Shown here: piece by piece, positions 23,758-35,660 of the stretch
How the letters are laid out: the number at the start of each line of letters is the position of its first letter
Numbering within the stretch: position 1 is the stretch's first letter
Assembly (NCBI GenBank): GCA_910589415.1
Contig: OU342630.1
Coordinates: 43,122,012-43,186,011 of the forward strand
Reading direction: 5' to 3'
DNA: 64,000 nucleotides
Source of the DNA: Malachius bipustulatus
Taxonomy: Eukaryota > Arthropoda > Insecta > Coleoptera > Melyridae
The notes under the pieces: model-generated
The model's input: the letters and a program-made list of their open reading frames with translations, nothing else
The model's database searches: none
What the model was told of the DNA's origin: nothing
Made by a program: the position numbers and the translations under genes

Positions 23758-26700
23758 TGATGGGAGCAGCACAAAAGATTAAATGGTCTCTTTTCTTCTA
23801 TCTTACTCGTTCGTTGTCTAATGCCATTCTTTTTTTTTTGTTTCTCACTTTTACCTAATAAAATAGGTAAACATATTTAATACATAGTTATATTAGGTAC
23901 TTTAAAAAATGATAATAAATTTATTGATTTTTTCTTTAAAGAGGTAAAATTTTTTGTAAATTTTGGATAAACGGTAAATTTTTTTTTGTTAATTAATCTA
24001 TTATCTTATAAAGTATTTTATATTAGATAGCTCTGCAAGGAAATAATAGAATTCGAGCACTCGCAGCGAGCGTATCGTTTCTCTCCCGAGTTCTAAGACT
24101 ACCTACAGCATTTGTTCATGTGTGAGACATTGTTGCTCTGTTGAACATATCCTGTCGGAGCGTAGCAGGGAAATGGCTTTTATAAAATGCTTCAATGGAC
24201 CCTTTAAGTCCTATCAACTCAGGATAGCGACAAAAACTACAATAAAATAAACATTTTTTACACTTTACATGCTCCGCGGATATCAAAATATTCTCCTGTA
24301 TCAAACCGGTAACATTGTTTATGATTATGGACTGTCAAAACCGGTAATAAAAGCAGGCTTTTCTCCCATACTTGTTCAATAAAAGTGGGCATATCTTATT
24401 CGAATGCCATATCCAATTGCAGCCCAAGGTTACCCTGTCTGTTTGTTACTCTAGTGGAAGTTTTTTTATTAGTTCTCACACAAACATGAGTCCTTTGAGT
24501 CTCCATCTACGATTCACTACGCATCATAGGTCTTGGGAGTTGAAGCCCGTTAACAAGAGGGGAAATCTGTGTAATTGGAGATCTAATTGGATGATTTAGC
24601 CGAGACACATCGTATTAGGTTTACTAAAACAGAATCATATGAATTTGGGGAAATTTCAGCTATGCAGCTGCATCTTATAATAGACCTTTACAACTTTCAA
24701 CACCAAAGTAATCATCCCCTATTTATTTCAAATCAAACCCCCATTTTTTTCTCTGCAGGATTAACTGACTTGGTTCAGCAAACATTATGCTCCTCGCTAT
24801 TTGGAACTGAGTATCCCTGCTCCATTTGCTACAATTTTGCACCCGATCAATAAATTCGAGCAAATTATAGCCTATATTCATGGTCATTGGGTTGCAATCC
24901 TTGTACCCATCAAATGAAGCTTCTAAAAGGATGATACGTATGCGTTTTAATTTTATGCCCTATGTTCCGGTTTCATAATAAATTTTAAACTCGCTTTATC
25001 ATAAAGTCACTTTAAACTATTGTTGAAAACAATAATAACCAAGATGTAATAATTAGGCTTAATTTTATGGTAACTTTATTTATTTTTTATAAAACAGGTC
25101 TTGATAGTTGTTGTCTACATAACTGTATAATTTTTTAACCTTTCCGTCAATTATTTATAATATGTATGTGTAATAAAAGACAAATAATAACCCCGTCTTG
25201 ACTGCACTTGGAAAGCCCAGTAATGTTTCAATGAGCGAGGAAGGTGATCTTTTGTATTTTATAAATCCTAGCCTTCCCTAATAGCTTATAAATATGGATT
25301 TTACATCTTTCAGCATCTTGCAGCTTTGAGGCATTTACAGTTTCATCTGCCTTATGAATTTCATGTTAAAGTGGTTGGTCGCCGTCTTATGAAAATCATA
25401 AATAAGAAGAGGCATTTTAGAAAATGAGCCTTCTTTTGTATGAAAACCATTTAATACACCTCTAAAAATATTTTTGCAGAAATGGCCCTCCGTAGACCAT
25501 CACTTTTAATATGAAGGACATAAAAATCTTATTTTATTTTTTCTTCGTAAATAAGACGGGAATGAGATTATAAAAGAAGTTAAGAGTTTTTTGTAGTTAA
25601 TATTGTGCAAGTATTTGAAGTACCAAGTTAAGAGTTTTATAATAAACAGCATGCACATTTTTAATTGTATAGGGATCTTGTAATCGTCAATAATTGTATA
25701 GGGATCTTGATTATCTTTAGAAATACGAAGTCTGTTGATTCAGGACAAAGTTGCACAATTTTATCCAAGTAATACTCTAACAGAATACTAACCTCAATAA
25801 TTCTTAGTTTTGGAAGTATTGCAGAAATAATGATTTTTTTTATGTTCACTCCGAAATCCGTCAATTTATCGATTCTGAATTTAAACTTACAAGAATACAA
25901 GAATATGCATTTTTTCCAATTACATATGTCTATATGACAAGATCGTATATTTTGTACTATAATGTTGACGAGTTAAAGGAAAATTTAAAGAAAATTTACA
26001 CAACATACAAAATTAAATAGCTATTAGTGTTAAAAGTGAAGTTCTATTTTGTGAGTGAAAAGGTTTGCGAAATGAGCGAAGCGTAGCGGAGCGAATTGAA
26101 CAAATTTCACGAACAAAATAAAATCACTTTTACGACGAATATCATACAATGGTTTTTGTAAAACTGCTCTTTTTTGATAATAAAATAGATTAATGAATTT
26201 AGAATGACACCCAACTTCAAAAAATTGCATTTTAAAATATTCAGATACGTACAAGTGTACTATGCATAGCAACCGCTGCCGACTCTATGGTTACTAACAA
26301 ATGCTTGTCTACAAACAAAAAAGACGCTATAATAATAATTATTAATTGCACTTTCTGAACAATTATTATTGTCTCGTGTTCTTGACTAGGTAGGTACTTA
26401 TTTTTCATTAATATGATTGCCAGTAATAAAAAGAATATGAAAATTTTTTATTACCTATAATTTTGTCTGATTTCATCATGAGAAAATGTAGTTTAAAAAG
26501 ACAATGTAAGTACAGAAAAAGTAGATAGAGATATTTTAAACACTCGTGTAAAAAATATTTTTAACACTCGTGTTACAAAATATTTTTAACACGCTTCCAT
26601 GTAAACAATCACTTTTAACACTGTCAGCTGCCGTTAAAAGTGTGACTTTTAATGGCAGTTGTACAAAAAAATCTTTATTGTCTGTATAGATTCAAAATTA

Positions 26701-27289
26701 ATCTGTGAAAATCTTGTATTTTATGAATTTTGTTTTTAATTTGTTTTATTTTGAATTTGCTGCACTCATAATAGAAAAAGACAAAAACTAAGAGAAGAGA
26801 AATGAAGCCAGAAAGAGAGGAAGGAGATGCGGTTCTACATCAAAACCTGATCGGAACGTCGCGCTGCATTCATTGAACACCAGTCAAGAAAGATATTTTG
26901 AACATTTTTTAAATAAACCACTTCTATAATATTTATTTATTTATTTATTTATTTAATTACACCCATCAACGGCATAGCCAAACAAAGATGGGGAAAACAC
27001 AACAAAAACTCAAATAAGGCTTCTTACCAACAAACTGGAATCAAATAGTAAAAAAAACAAGTGGAAAGAAATTTTTGTTTAATATCGGGAAAGCTGATGG
27101 TGTTCAAAATATCTATAATCAATCGCCTATTGAATATGTGAGTATTCGTTACACTAAAAATGAATGCAGCAATATACGTGTACGCGGAGTACGGAGCCTA
27201 AAAGTAATATTATAACGGGATGCAAGTCAAGGGACAGCGAAGTTCAATAAGCCCAGAAGTTCCTGGCAGTTAAAGCAATAGGTAGCAGT
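23758..27289. other. 3.5 kb without supported gene
   Basis: AT-rich DNA. Small frames at 24372-24853 and 25661-26272 have no domain. A (TTTA)n run lies at about 26932-26956. A hairpin and short direct repeats lie at 26539-26661 and are listed separately. Confidence 0.4.
26539..26661. repeat. Short direct repeats followed by a hairpin
   Basis: AACACTCGTGT followed by an AAAATATTTTT-like block occurs twice (26539, 26573), with a third diverged start (AACACGCTTCC). The hairpin CTGCCGTTAAAAGT / ACTTTTAATGGCAG lies at about 26628-26658, 14 bp with one mismatch. Confidence 0.55.
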
Positions 27290-27590
27290 AGTATGGTGGG
27301 TCGGGGTGGTGCATCGCTAGCGACTAGGCCACCAAGGGCCCTTTTCGCCGTACCCGAACCATGGGGGAACTCCTACTCGAACCTCCCCGACCTTTTGATG
27401 AAGGCCAGAAGGTTGTTGTATGAGAGTAGTTTCATTTCTTCCTCTTGTAGCTCCTCAGACCCAAAAATTTTGAGCCTGAGGCTGCTGTATACTTCGCATA
27501 CGCCTATATAATGGTAGGAGTCCTCATCATCCATTCCGCATTTAGGGCACATTGGGTCCCGAGTAATCCCCAAAACTTGTAGGTAATCAA
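27290..27590 (-). pseudogene. LINE 3' end: Cys/His knuckle fragment
   Basis: The minus-strand frame reads LQVLGITRDPMCPKC, then GMDDEDSYHYIGVC, a CxxC...HxxxxC knuckle, with a 40-residue tail to a stop at 27373. It matches the extreme C-terminus of RNase H-bearing LINE ORF2 proteins, although the cores differ from the other copies here. Everything upstream of the knuckle is missing. About 80 bases after the stop may be 3' UTR. Confidence 0.6.
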
Positions 27591-27920
27591 TTCATATAAG
27601 AACAGAACAGCCGAGAAACTTCGACGTTACTCCAGACTGTCACACCCAAATCTAGCCAACAGTAGGTACCTGTTGCGAGACAACCAGTCTCCGGATACAC
27701 ACCGTCGATCCTGAAAGATATAAATTTCAAGAATCTACGCTGCACCCTATCCAGCACACTGATAGTGCCCACATGAAATGAATACCAGACCCGTGAAGCA
27801 TATTCTAATATTGGCCGGACCAGTGCATTATAAAGCAACATAACTCTGTCTGTACTAGTAAAGTCTCTTGAGTTTCTAATCAGAAAACTGAGAGTCATAA
27901 ACTCGTATGATATATATCCC
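27591..27920 (-). pseudogene. LINE RT thumb fragment
   Basis: The minus-strand frame contains FLIRNSRDFTSTDRVMLLYN, then LVRPILEYASRVWY and LDRVQRRFLKFISF. This is the segment after the RT palm in LINEs whose C-terminus lacks RNase H, and it is similar in order to FIYRNCRDF...LIRSRLQYASIIWF...VQRQFLKF at 29280-28795. The frame is open further upstream, but that part (28087-27920) has no recognisable domain. It is a truncated copy with no palm or endonuclease. Confidence 0.6.
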
Positions 27921-28061
27921 TTTAAAACAGTCATCTCGATGTGAGGCTTGAAGGGGTTTTGGTATTTTGGTATTTTAACTAAATGTGAGAGATGGTTTAT
28001 TAGGTCCCAAACACTGAAGCCAGCGGGCTTATTGTATTTCTCACATTTAGATTCTCCTTGA

Positions 28062-28346
28062 TTAGAAGAGCTCCGTTCCTTTGACAAGGTTTAGCAGCCC
28101 GCTAACCAAGGTTTTTTCCGCCAGATGGCTCCCGGGACTGATTGGTCCCAGGACCGCATAGCGTGTTCGTGCGAGTGCTGGACACTCGAATATCACATGA
28201 GAAGCTGTCTCGTCTTCTTCATTGCAGAGTCTACAAATTGGGTCTTCTCTGTATATCCCCAGTTTATGTAGGTGTACTCTTAGGTGGCAGTGTCCTGTGA
28301 GAAGGCTTGAAGGGGAGTGATGAATCGAACAGGACACCAAGGTCAC
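28062..28346 (-). pseudogene. LINE ORF2 C-terminal fragment with zinc knuckle
   Basis: The minus-strand frame reads LLTGHCHLRVHLHKLGIYRE, then CRLCNEEDETASHVIFEC, a CxxC...HxxxxC knuckle, and stops soon after. The intact ORF2 at 63.9 kb has TGHCKLNEHLRKLGI then CRLCREENETPRHL at the same point, so this is a short 3' piece of that lineage. It is flanked by two unrelated LINE fragments on the same strand. Confidence 0.7.
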
Positions 28347-28503
28347 GACAACACTTCGAAATATTCATGTCCAGGAAATATGACCCCTTCTTAAAAGTTT
28401 AGCCGTAATGGAGCGCAAGACCAGATAACGTTGAAATCTTGGAATACGTGCATGGATCCCAAAAGGAGTGAGAATCACTAAAAATAAAGTTTACCACCTG
28501 AGA

Positions 28504-29640
28504 ACGCTTAATTTTTTTTATATAATAATAATAATAATAACGTTTATTTTCAACAGGTGACGACACCCAATTACAGAAAATTATAATAACAAAAAGGAAA
28601 TGTAACAAAAAAACAATGACCGGCAACCAGCGACCATTGTGTTCCGCGAGTACATGATCCCCCAGAGAGGGTAGATAAGTAATTAATTGATAAAACAAGT
28701 ATAGGCAATTAAATTTAACAACAACAAAATTTACAGGCGTTGTAAAAGCCGCTGTCGGCTGCGACACTCAAGATATCACCTTTACTGTCAAAATTTAAAA
28801 GTCACAGTGTTCAGATATATCGTTAAAATAGTGACATATAATAGCAATAGGAGAGCGCCTCATTACATTTGTCCGACATGGCGGACAGTACAAATAAATG
28901 TGTTGCCTAGCATTTAACCTCGGGACGACCAAACACAGCTTGCTCAACAACCACGCACAATCAACACCGTTGTGTAACAAACCATGCAGTAAACGTACGA
29001 CTGCGACAATACGCCTGGCTTCCAATGAGACAACATTAAAAGTCCGCAACAAGATAGAGTGATCGCAGCCCCTTTCGGGGTAGGCACCATGCACAACCCA
29101 AAACAGAAACTTTAGGAACTGTCTTTGGACGGACTCAATGACGGTAATAAGCGTTTTATAGATGGGAAACCAGATTATGGACGCATACTGTAGTCTAGAT
29201 CTAATGAGACAGAAAAATAAACTCTTGAGGGCACTGATGTCCTTGAAATCTCTACAGTTACGATAGATAAAGCCATACAATTAAAGGTTTCGGCTGTTGT
29301 GTCAAGGATTTGACGGGAAAAGTTAAACTGACTGTCGAATAGAACCCCCAGGTCTCTGACAATGTCGGATCTGTTCAGAGTGATACCATGCGCCAAGTAA
29401 TCGAAGTTTGAGTTGAAGCGTCTTCTTGAGAAAGTCATAACACAACATTTGGCTATATTTAAATTTAAGCTATGTTCGTCACACCATGAAGTAAGAGAAT
29501 TGATATTCTCTTGAAGGGCTATACAGTCGCGTGTGGAGCTAACTCTTGTATACATCTTGAGGTCATCAGCATACATCAAGGACTCACATGTCAACCTTAG
29601 TGGTAGATCGTTGATGAACAATAAAATTTTATATAAAAAA
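28504..29640 (-). pseudogene. 5'-truncated LINE (RT palm to C-terminus) with (TTA)n tail
   Basis: The minus-strand frame 29621-29175 starts in the RT palm (MFINDLPLRLTCESLMYADD, where YADD is the catalytic pair) and runs to LGVLFDSQFNFSRQI. A frameshift near 29280 moves to 29280-28795: GFIYRNCRDFKDI, LIRSRLQYASIIWFP, VQRQFLKFLFWV, then the C-terminus. There is no RNase H or knuckle, as in jockey/CR1/L2-type proteins. A 3' UTR of about 240 bp ends in a run of TTA units (plus-strand TAA at about 28525-28541) and T-rich sequence. The endonuclease and most of the RT are missing. Confidence 0.75.
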
Positions 29641-29870
29641 ATGTTATGCTCAATTTTTTTTTTAATTCAAAACAGGGAAATTGTATAGTTAAGAGTTTTT
29701 TAAGGATACTGGGTGCACATTAGTGAAGAAAATAAAGGTAACAAACAGGTAATTTATACGGTATTGCCATTTTATTGTTCAAATCTTAGTCATTGATGTG
29801 ATCATCAATTTCTTCAAAATTACATCAATTTCATCCAAATCTTCTGTCTGATTTGGCAACAGCTTAATTG
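29641..29870. other. No gene seen
   Basis: AT-rich linker between the truncated LINE and the Cys-rich fragment. Nothing is supported here. Confidence 0.4.
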
Positions 29871-30139
29871 TTGCACCCACCATAAATTTCAGTATAGTGC
29901 AACCCATTTTTACTAAAACCACAAGCTGAGCGTCATCCTTTTTGGCAGTTGCAAAAAATTATTCCAAGGATATTCTCTGGAGCTGGTAGTTGATTCATCA
30001 TAACGGGCATCAGACATTTTCGACCATGTATCCAACCCCACTCCAGTGGAGATATGTTATTTCCGAGCCACAACTGAACTCGGGTTCCGCATTCTGGATT
30101 CTGGATTGTTGAGAGGACAGAACAAGTCCGCTGGCCCAT
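29870..30139 (-). pseudogene. Cys-rich C-terminal fragment of a repeated protein family
   Basis: The minus-strand translation has SPLEWGWIHGRKCLMPVMMN, then PAPENILGIIFCNCQKG and a stop. Just past the stop, the same or adjacent frames keep SACGF and KNGLHYTEI(Y)GGCNN. Restoring the obvious spacing gives a series of Cys pairs resembling the CXC-like tail I associate with multicopy, apparently transposon-linked insect proteins whose pathway I cannot name. The family assignment rests on memory of the WGW...LPPAPENLL...CNC pattern. The fragment is short and broken, so it is no longer functional. Confidence 0.4.
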
Positions 30140-30589
30140 TGTGCTTCCTCCTTTCTCTGGTGACCCCTCTCCTAAGGCTATCCCGGGCTCAGAAATAACT
30201 GGACCAGGGCGCTTGGAGCAAAATTAATTTTCATTTTGCTGCGTACAGCCAAAAGAGGAAAAACTTTATTTTGTCTAGACAGTCGCTTCCTTGACATTAG
30301 CTTCATCCATTTTTTTCAACGTCCTGATACCCACCCCGAAGCATCGCAGCAATTTATCGTCTCATCCCCTGTTAGTAACTTCCATTGCGATGGACATTTT
30401 GAATCAATTACAGAAAAAGGATTACTATCAAAAATTCATTTATTTTTATTAGATGGTCTTATTTTAAGCGATTATCGGTGACGTCAGTGTGCTGAAGTCT
30501 TCTATCAGTTTTCCAAAAAAATTTTTCTTGCGTGTTTTGAAGAAAAAAAAAAAATTGAAGCTTGATGTGTAGTCTCCAGACGGTTTTAG

Positions 30590-32038
30590 AAATTTCCGCT
30601 TTTCGATCAAATAGCAAACCTTGGTTCAACAAAAGATGCACGGAAGCTTTCGCCTTCAAACGACAGTTTTTCGCCAATGCCGAGAGAACCCCGACGGCAT
30701 AAATCACCACAATTTCTTCCTTGCTCGAAACAGATGCAAAGAAATAATAGATCAAACTAAGGAAGCTGACAACCAAAGAATTAGAAACAAACTTCTTCAC
30801 ACCAGATCCAAGATCCACCACTTACACGGATAGACGAGACTATCGCATCCACGGTCACTGAGAAGGCGAACTTGTTGGCGGGAGTGTTTTCTTTATACTC
30901 TTCCGTCGACTTTCAGGGTAGAACTCCGCCAATGATCCCTTCCGTGGAGTCCAAAATGTCAGACATTGTTTTCCGACAGAGTGTCATAAAAGTTAACCTT
31001 AGACCCAAGCAAAGCTTCTAGGCCCGATGACATACCTGTTATTGTACTTAAAAAATACGCCACTGAGTTATCATCTGTTTCTGTCAACTTTCCAATCTTT
31101 CTTATAAAAAGGGAATATTTCCTTCTTGCTGGAAATGTGCACGAGTTCAGCCTATTCCCAAGAAAGGCAAAAAGACTTTATCAAATAACTACCGACCAGT
31201 GGCACTCCTTTCAGTAATATCCAAAATTACGGAGATCACTATTAACCAACATCTTTTAAAGTACCTATTGGAAGGAGCTAATATAATCAGCGACCGCCAA
31301 TACGGATTCCGTAAGCAGAGGTCAACTGGCGACCTCCTCATCTACGTCACTGAGCTGTGGAACAGAGCAGTCGAGCACCGTGGGAAGTCTCGAGGGCTTG
31401 CACTTGATATTTCTAGAGCTTTCGACCGTGTCTGGCATGATGGATTGTTGGCAAAACTGCAGGTTTATGGCATGCTCGAGAGATTCTGCTTGTAGCCTGC
31501 GAGTTATCTCGGAAATCGCTCCTTACAGGTGGCATTCGGTGGAGTTCTTTCTGAGACCTTTTACATAAATGCCGGTGTGCCTCAGGGATCCATTTTATCT
31601 CCGAATATCTTTCTAAAATTAATCAACGATTTGCTTGAAACAACAAAAAACCCAATATACAATTTTGCTGATGACAGTACACTTATATCTGCTTCTGCCT
31701 TAGATGCGCGAACATCTGCCATCGACGCACTTATTCGCAGGGAGCAAGAAGTTGCCATACTTAACAATGACATACAAGAGATTCTATCTTGGGGCGATGG
31801 AAACCAAGTTCAATTTAATGCTGGAATAACCCAAGCAGCCATCTTCTCCAAAAAGGCCAACGTTTTGGAGCCAGATATTGTGATAGCCGGACACTCCCTA
31901 TTTCAAACTTCTTTTATGTGACACATCACTTTGGAGTAGCATCCAAAGGGCGTGTTTTCTGACGAATACAATCTGCAAAGATTCAAAGCCAGCGTGAATC
32001 GACATCTACGCTCATGCACCGCTCCCAGAGCGTCATAG
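30590..32038 (+). pseudogene. LINE reverse-transcriptase copy with internal deletion
   Basis: The linker before the RT shows PWFNKRCTEAFAFKRQF (about 30620). RT follows: NNYRPVALLSVISKI (about 31183-31230), QYGFRKQRSTGDLL, ALDISRAFDRVWHDGLL, an in-frame TAG at 31493-31495, then NAGVPQGSILSPNIF and NFADDSTL (catalytic DD). The frame stops at 31921. Only a dozen bases later a C-terminal tail begins (KGRVFSDEYNLQRFKASVNR) and stops at 32038. The thumb and connection (roughly 150 residues in relatives) are missing, so an internal deletion joins palm to tail. No endonuclease is recognisable upstream. Confidence 0.7.
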
Positions 32039-33996
32039 GAATTACCTTGCAGTGCATGTGCATTTTCAATAAAAAAATATATAAGATCTGAACAGTAGTG
32101 GAAAAGCAAGTGTTATGGAACTGAACGTCTACGTAATACGCTCGTGTATTAGCTATACTCCTATGTAGGTCATTTACTTTGTCATATCACTTATTGCTCG
32201 TTACTTACCAGTACGCAGTATTTATTTATTTCATGCAATTTAAGGATGAAATCTGAACCCTGTTTTCCTAAATAGGATATTAAAGGAAGTTCTGTGGGTG
32301 TTGTTTACTGAAAGATGTCCTTTCGGATGTTTACATCTGGGTGACAGAGCGTGTCTATAGAATGACAATTACTGTAGCGAAAGAGGGATAGTAGTGTTCA
32401 TCAGAGGAGGAAACTCTCATCAAAGGTAATAAATTTAAATTTCTTGAGGCAATCTGCTGCTGATTCACGTCGTCCTTGATAGGAACTCGAGCGGATAAAT
32501 GAGAATGGATTGTCTGGGAATATTAACCAGGAAGAGGCCAATAAATAAGGGATCTCCGGCGTGTGTGAAAGACGCGGGGTAAAAAACAACTTTATTGATA
32601 GATGGCTGGATGGACAAAGAGGTACCCGACTGCAAAAAAGCGCAGGCCAAGTGAAAGATTTATGGAGATGCCAACACATGACTATCGACCTAGACATTAA
32701 TTCCCGTCCGGATCCCGTGTCATTTAGGGGACTTTTTACACTGGTTTTTCTCAATTGGGTCTATTTGAACGTCCAAACGAGCCCTATCATTATCTGACCC
32801 TTGATTAGTAAAAAACCAGGTAATTGTTCTTCTAGATTGCGTGGCTTCTCGGCCGCCTTCTCTATAGTATCGAGGAGAGGAAAATTCACTTCGATCCAAA
32901 CTCAGTTTGTGACTTGGGAATTGTTTCGAGTATCGAAAGATAACATGAAACAATTCATTTATCTTCCTTAGAGCTTTACTAGAATGTACAAATAAAACGA
33001 CCGAGTCTTTGAAAGAACTCTGCAATTAATCAGTAATCTCACACAGGTCTTCTGAGTCAAATTAACTGACCATCATAATATTGTGTATAGAAAGGTCAGA
33101 CGATGATTACATACAGGGAAAATAGGTGTTATGACAAAAATAGCAGGATTAATATTATCGTTTCTTATTTGTCACTCTTCTAAATAATGATAAATATGAT
33201 ACTAATTTTATATTCCTGTTAAAACAGAAAGTGTAATTAAGATACTACTTCATGAAACATTGTAGTTATTATAACATAATTCATATACCTACATTGTCAC
33301 CATTTTCAAGTGGCCAGCATAGGTTAATACGTAGAAAACAAGAAATGTACAGATTGCTGATTCATATTCTGACCTAGAGTGTGAAAATGTTAGGTACCAT
33401 AATCAGGAATAAACGAGATATAAAATAATTTGCATGCCATGTACCAAAATTTCTTAGAATTCAGTTTGAATATTGTCTGTAAATCACATATTTAATTTTC
33501 CAATACATGTTTTGAAACACCCTGTATACACTGAAAGTCTAAGAAAACCCAACTTATAGTCGTCGGCTTAAGATGCAAAAGTCCTAACTGCACGTCTCTT
33601 AGTCGAAATAAGCTTCTTTCTCATCTATAATATGCCATTCCAGATGTTCTTAAATTAGAGTTTGCTCTGATTCTTTTTCTTAAAGTTGGAAACCTTGGGG
33701 ATTCAATTTGAGCTAAGAAAGTTCAAATGACTTCCACTTTGCTGATATGCATTTTGATTTTTTTTATATTGCATAAATACCGTTTGGAGTATCTACCTAT
33801 GAAGAAAAATCATTAAAAAATTATGTTGTTTTTGTTCTTTAAATTATTATATTGAAATTATTGAAATTTTTAAATCCCCAATTATTTAGTTGGCTTATTT
33901 GAAAAGATATCAAAAAACTGAAAGCACAATCTGGCGGCCATACTTGCTATCGAAATATGGAATATGATTGAGGGTTACGCTATTCGAATTTCCGCT
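32039..33996. other. 2 kb without supported gene
   Basis: A GC-richer unique block at about 32330-32760 has overlapping small frames on both strands and no domain. An isolated terminus-like word (AACACCCTGTATAC) occurs near 33520. Confidence 0.4.
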
Positions 33997-34375
33997 GCGA
34001 TCATCAGCTTTATTGTTTTAAATACGGACCTGGATTTGTTTTTCTTGATTTTTGAAGGAAATTGTGTACCTTCTTAATTTATCCTATTTAGTTTTTTTCT
34101 TTTCTGAAATTTGTAAATTTAATAAAAAAAATATATTGAAGAAAAAATAACAAATACCTAAATTCATATTTTCAGGACAATAATTTTGTACACTAAGCAA
34201 ACTATTCATTATAAATTTATCCAGAATCGTAGTGATTTTTTTTTCATTAAATTTAGAAATCTCAGAAGAGAAAAAAAACTGAATAGAATAAATTAAAGGT
34301 ACGATTTCCATCCAAAAACCAGAAAAAAATTCAGGTCCGTATTTACAAAAATAAAAAAATGAAGTTGATGATGGT
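33997..34375. mobile_element. Inverted-repeat element, about 380 bp
   Basis: The left arm (ATCATCAGC, then AAATACGGACCTG) and the right arm (CAGGTCCGTATTT, then GTTGATGATGG) are inverted copies over about 50 bases with mismatches. The interior is AT-rich and non-coding. Confidence 0.6.
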
Positions 34376-34429
34376 AGTAAATTTGGTAAATTTGGAACGT
34401 GTAACCGTTAAACTTATTATAGGTAGGTA

Positions 34430-34893
34430 TACTAGGTGGAAGAAATATTTGAACTCTCGTAAATCTTCTTGCAATGTTTACTTAAGAGATTAAGAGACAA
34501 CCAACATTGAAAAGTAAATAGAGAAGGGTGTCCGACCAGGAACGTATCTAGATATAATTTAAAATTTAGAAACTGTAAGAAACAACTTAACTTGATTTAC
34601 ATTTTATGTACCTGATAGGCGCTTGTCTTAAAGCAGGGGATTACTTTCCAGTCATAAATCCTTGTCAATGTAATATGTAGGTACTTCATTGATAATTTCA
34701 TAAAAATTGACTCATGCATGGAGAGCACATTTTTTCCTGAAGATAAAATGAATATTGTTGGAGTACTACCCTGCAGAGAAAGGTCTTATAGCTTTATTGC
34801 TTGCATTAATGTCTTTACGGTGTTACGCTTTAATCCTCTTTGTGCCAGTAGGTACATAGCCTCCGGGCGTTCAAATATTTCTTCCACCTAGTA
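34430..34893. mobile_element. MITE with 25-bp perfect terminal inverted repeats
   Basis: The left end at 34430-34454 begins TACTAGGTGGAAGAAATATT. The right end at 34869-34893 is its exact complement over all 25 bases. The terminal TA fits a duplicated TA target. The interior is non-coding. The terminal sequence differs from the TATACAGGG families, so this is a separate MITE family, and the perfect ends suggest it is young. Confidence 0.85.
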
Positions 34894-35523
34894 TAAGTAC
34901 ATTTTGATAGCAAATATAAAGTGGCCGAGAGAATTTGCTTACAATTTTAGATCTATATTCAAATTAGCCAACTAGATGGGAATAAAATTTAAAAAATTAC
35001 AGTTTTTTCACTTTTTTCGAAAAATATCGAAGATAAGTAAATTTTTTTCCCAGATTATTATTGAGTTTTAAATTTAGCAGCTTTGCCCCAATTTAACCGA
35101 GTCCGTATCTCTTCTAGTTTCCGAAATCCCAATGATGGTTATTCGAATTTGACTCATTCGAACATTCTGTATACTTATACCGGGTGGTACGTTGGTTATA
35201 GGGATTTCAATGGGAAATTCTAAAATTGCAATTATTGACTTAGCTATATGTTTTAGAGAGAAATGTTTAACGTTACGTTACATTAAACGTTACGTTTTAA
35301 ACCCGGTAAATAATTTTAGAGAAACTCGGATAAAAGTTTGCATTATATGACGTCATTTGCATTGTTATCGTTTCGCTGTGACGTAATTTTTGTTATTTAC
35401 GTCATTTTTATTTATTAAAGTTAAGACAATAATAATTATGATCATGTCGTTACAGATTGAAATCTTTTTCTCGTTTTTCTCAAAAACGGCTTAACAGATT
35501 TAAAATGCAGCTATAACAACAGA

Positions 35524-35660
35524 ATAGTATATTATGCAACGAGCTTATAATGAAGGCTATTAATACGTGAGTATGATGGTTAAGATATGAGCCGTAGGCG
35601 AGTGTCTTAACCATCATAAGAGCGTATTAATAGCCATTATCTGCGAGTTCCATACACTAT
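35524..35660. repeat. Near-perfect hairpin palindrome
   Basis: GGCTATTAATACG and TATGATGGTTAAGA on the left pair with TCTTAACCATCATA and CGTATTAATAGCC on the right, around a short central loop (about 35587-35604). The outer parts (AACGAGCTTATAATG / ATTATCTGCGAGTT) also pair loosely. Total length is about 137 bp. It is probably a tiny foldback element. Confidence 0.7.

Noticed and set aside
30236..30481. 81-codon frame as a separate gene
   Set aside because: No recognisable domain. It lies just upstream of the LINE linker region and may be decayed LINE sequence.
32401..33025. Overlapping small frames on both strands
   Set aside because: Mutually overlapping in different frames with no motif; more consistent with GC-richer non-coding DNA.
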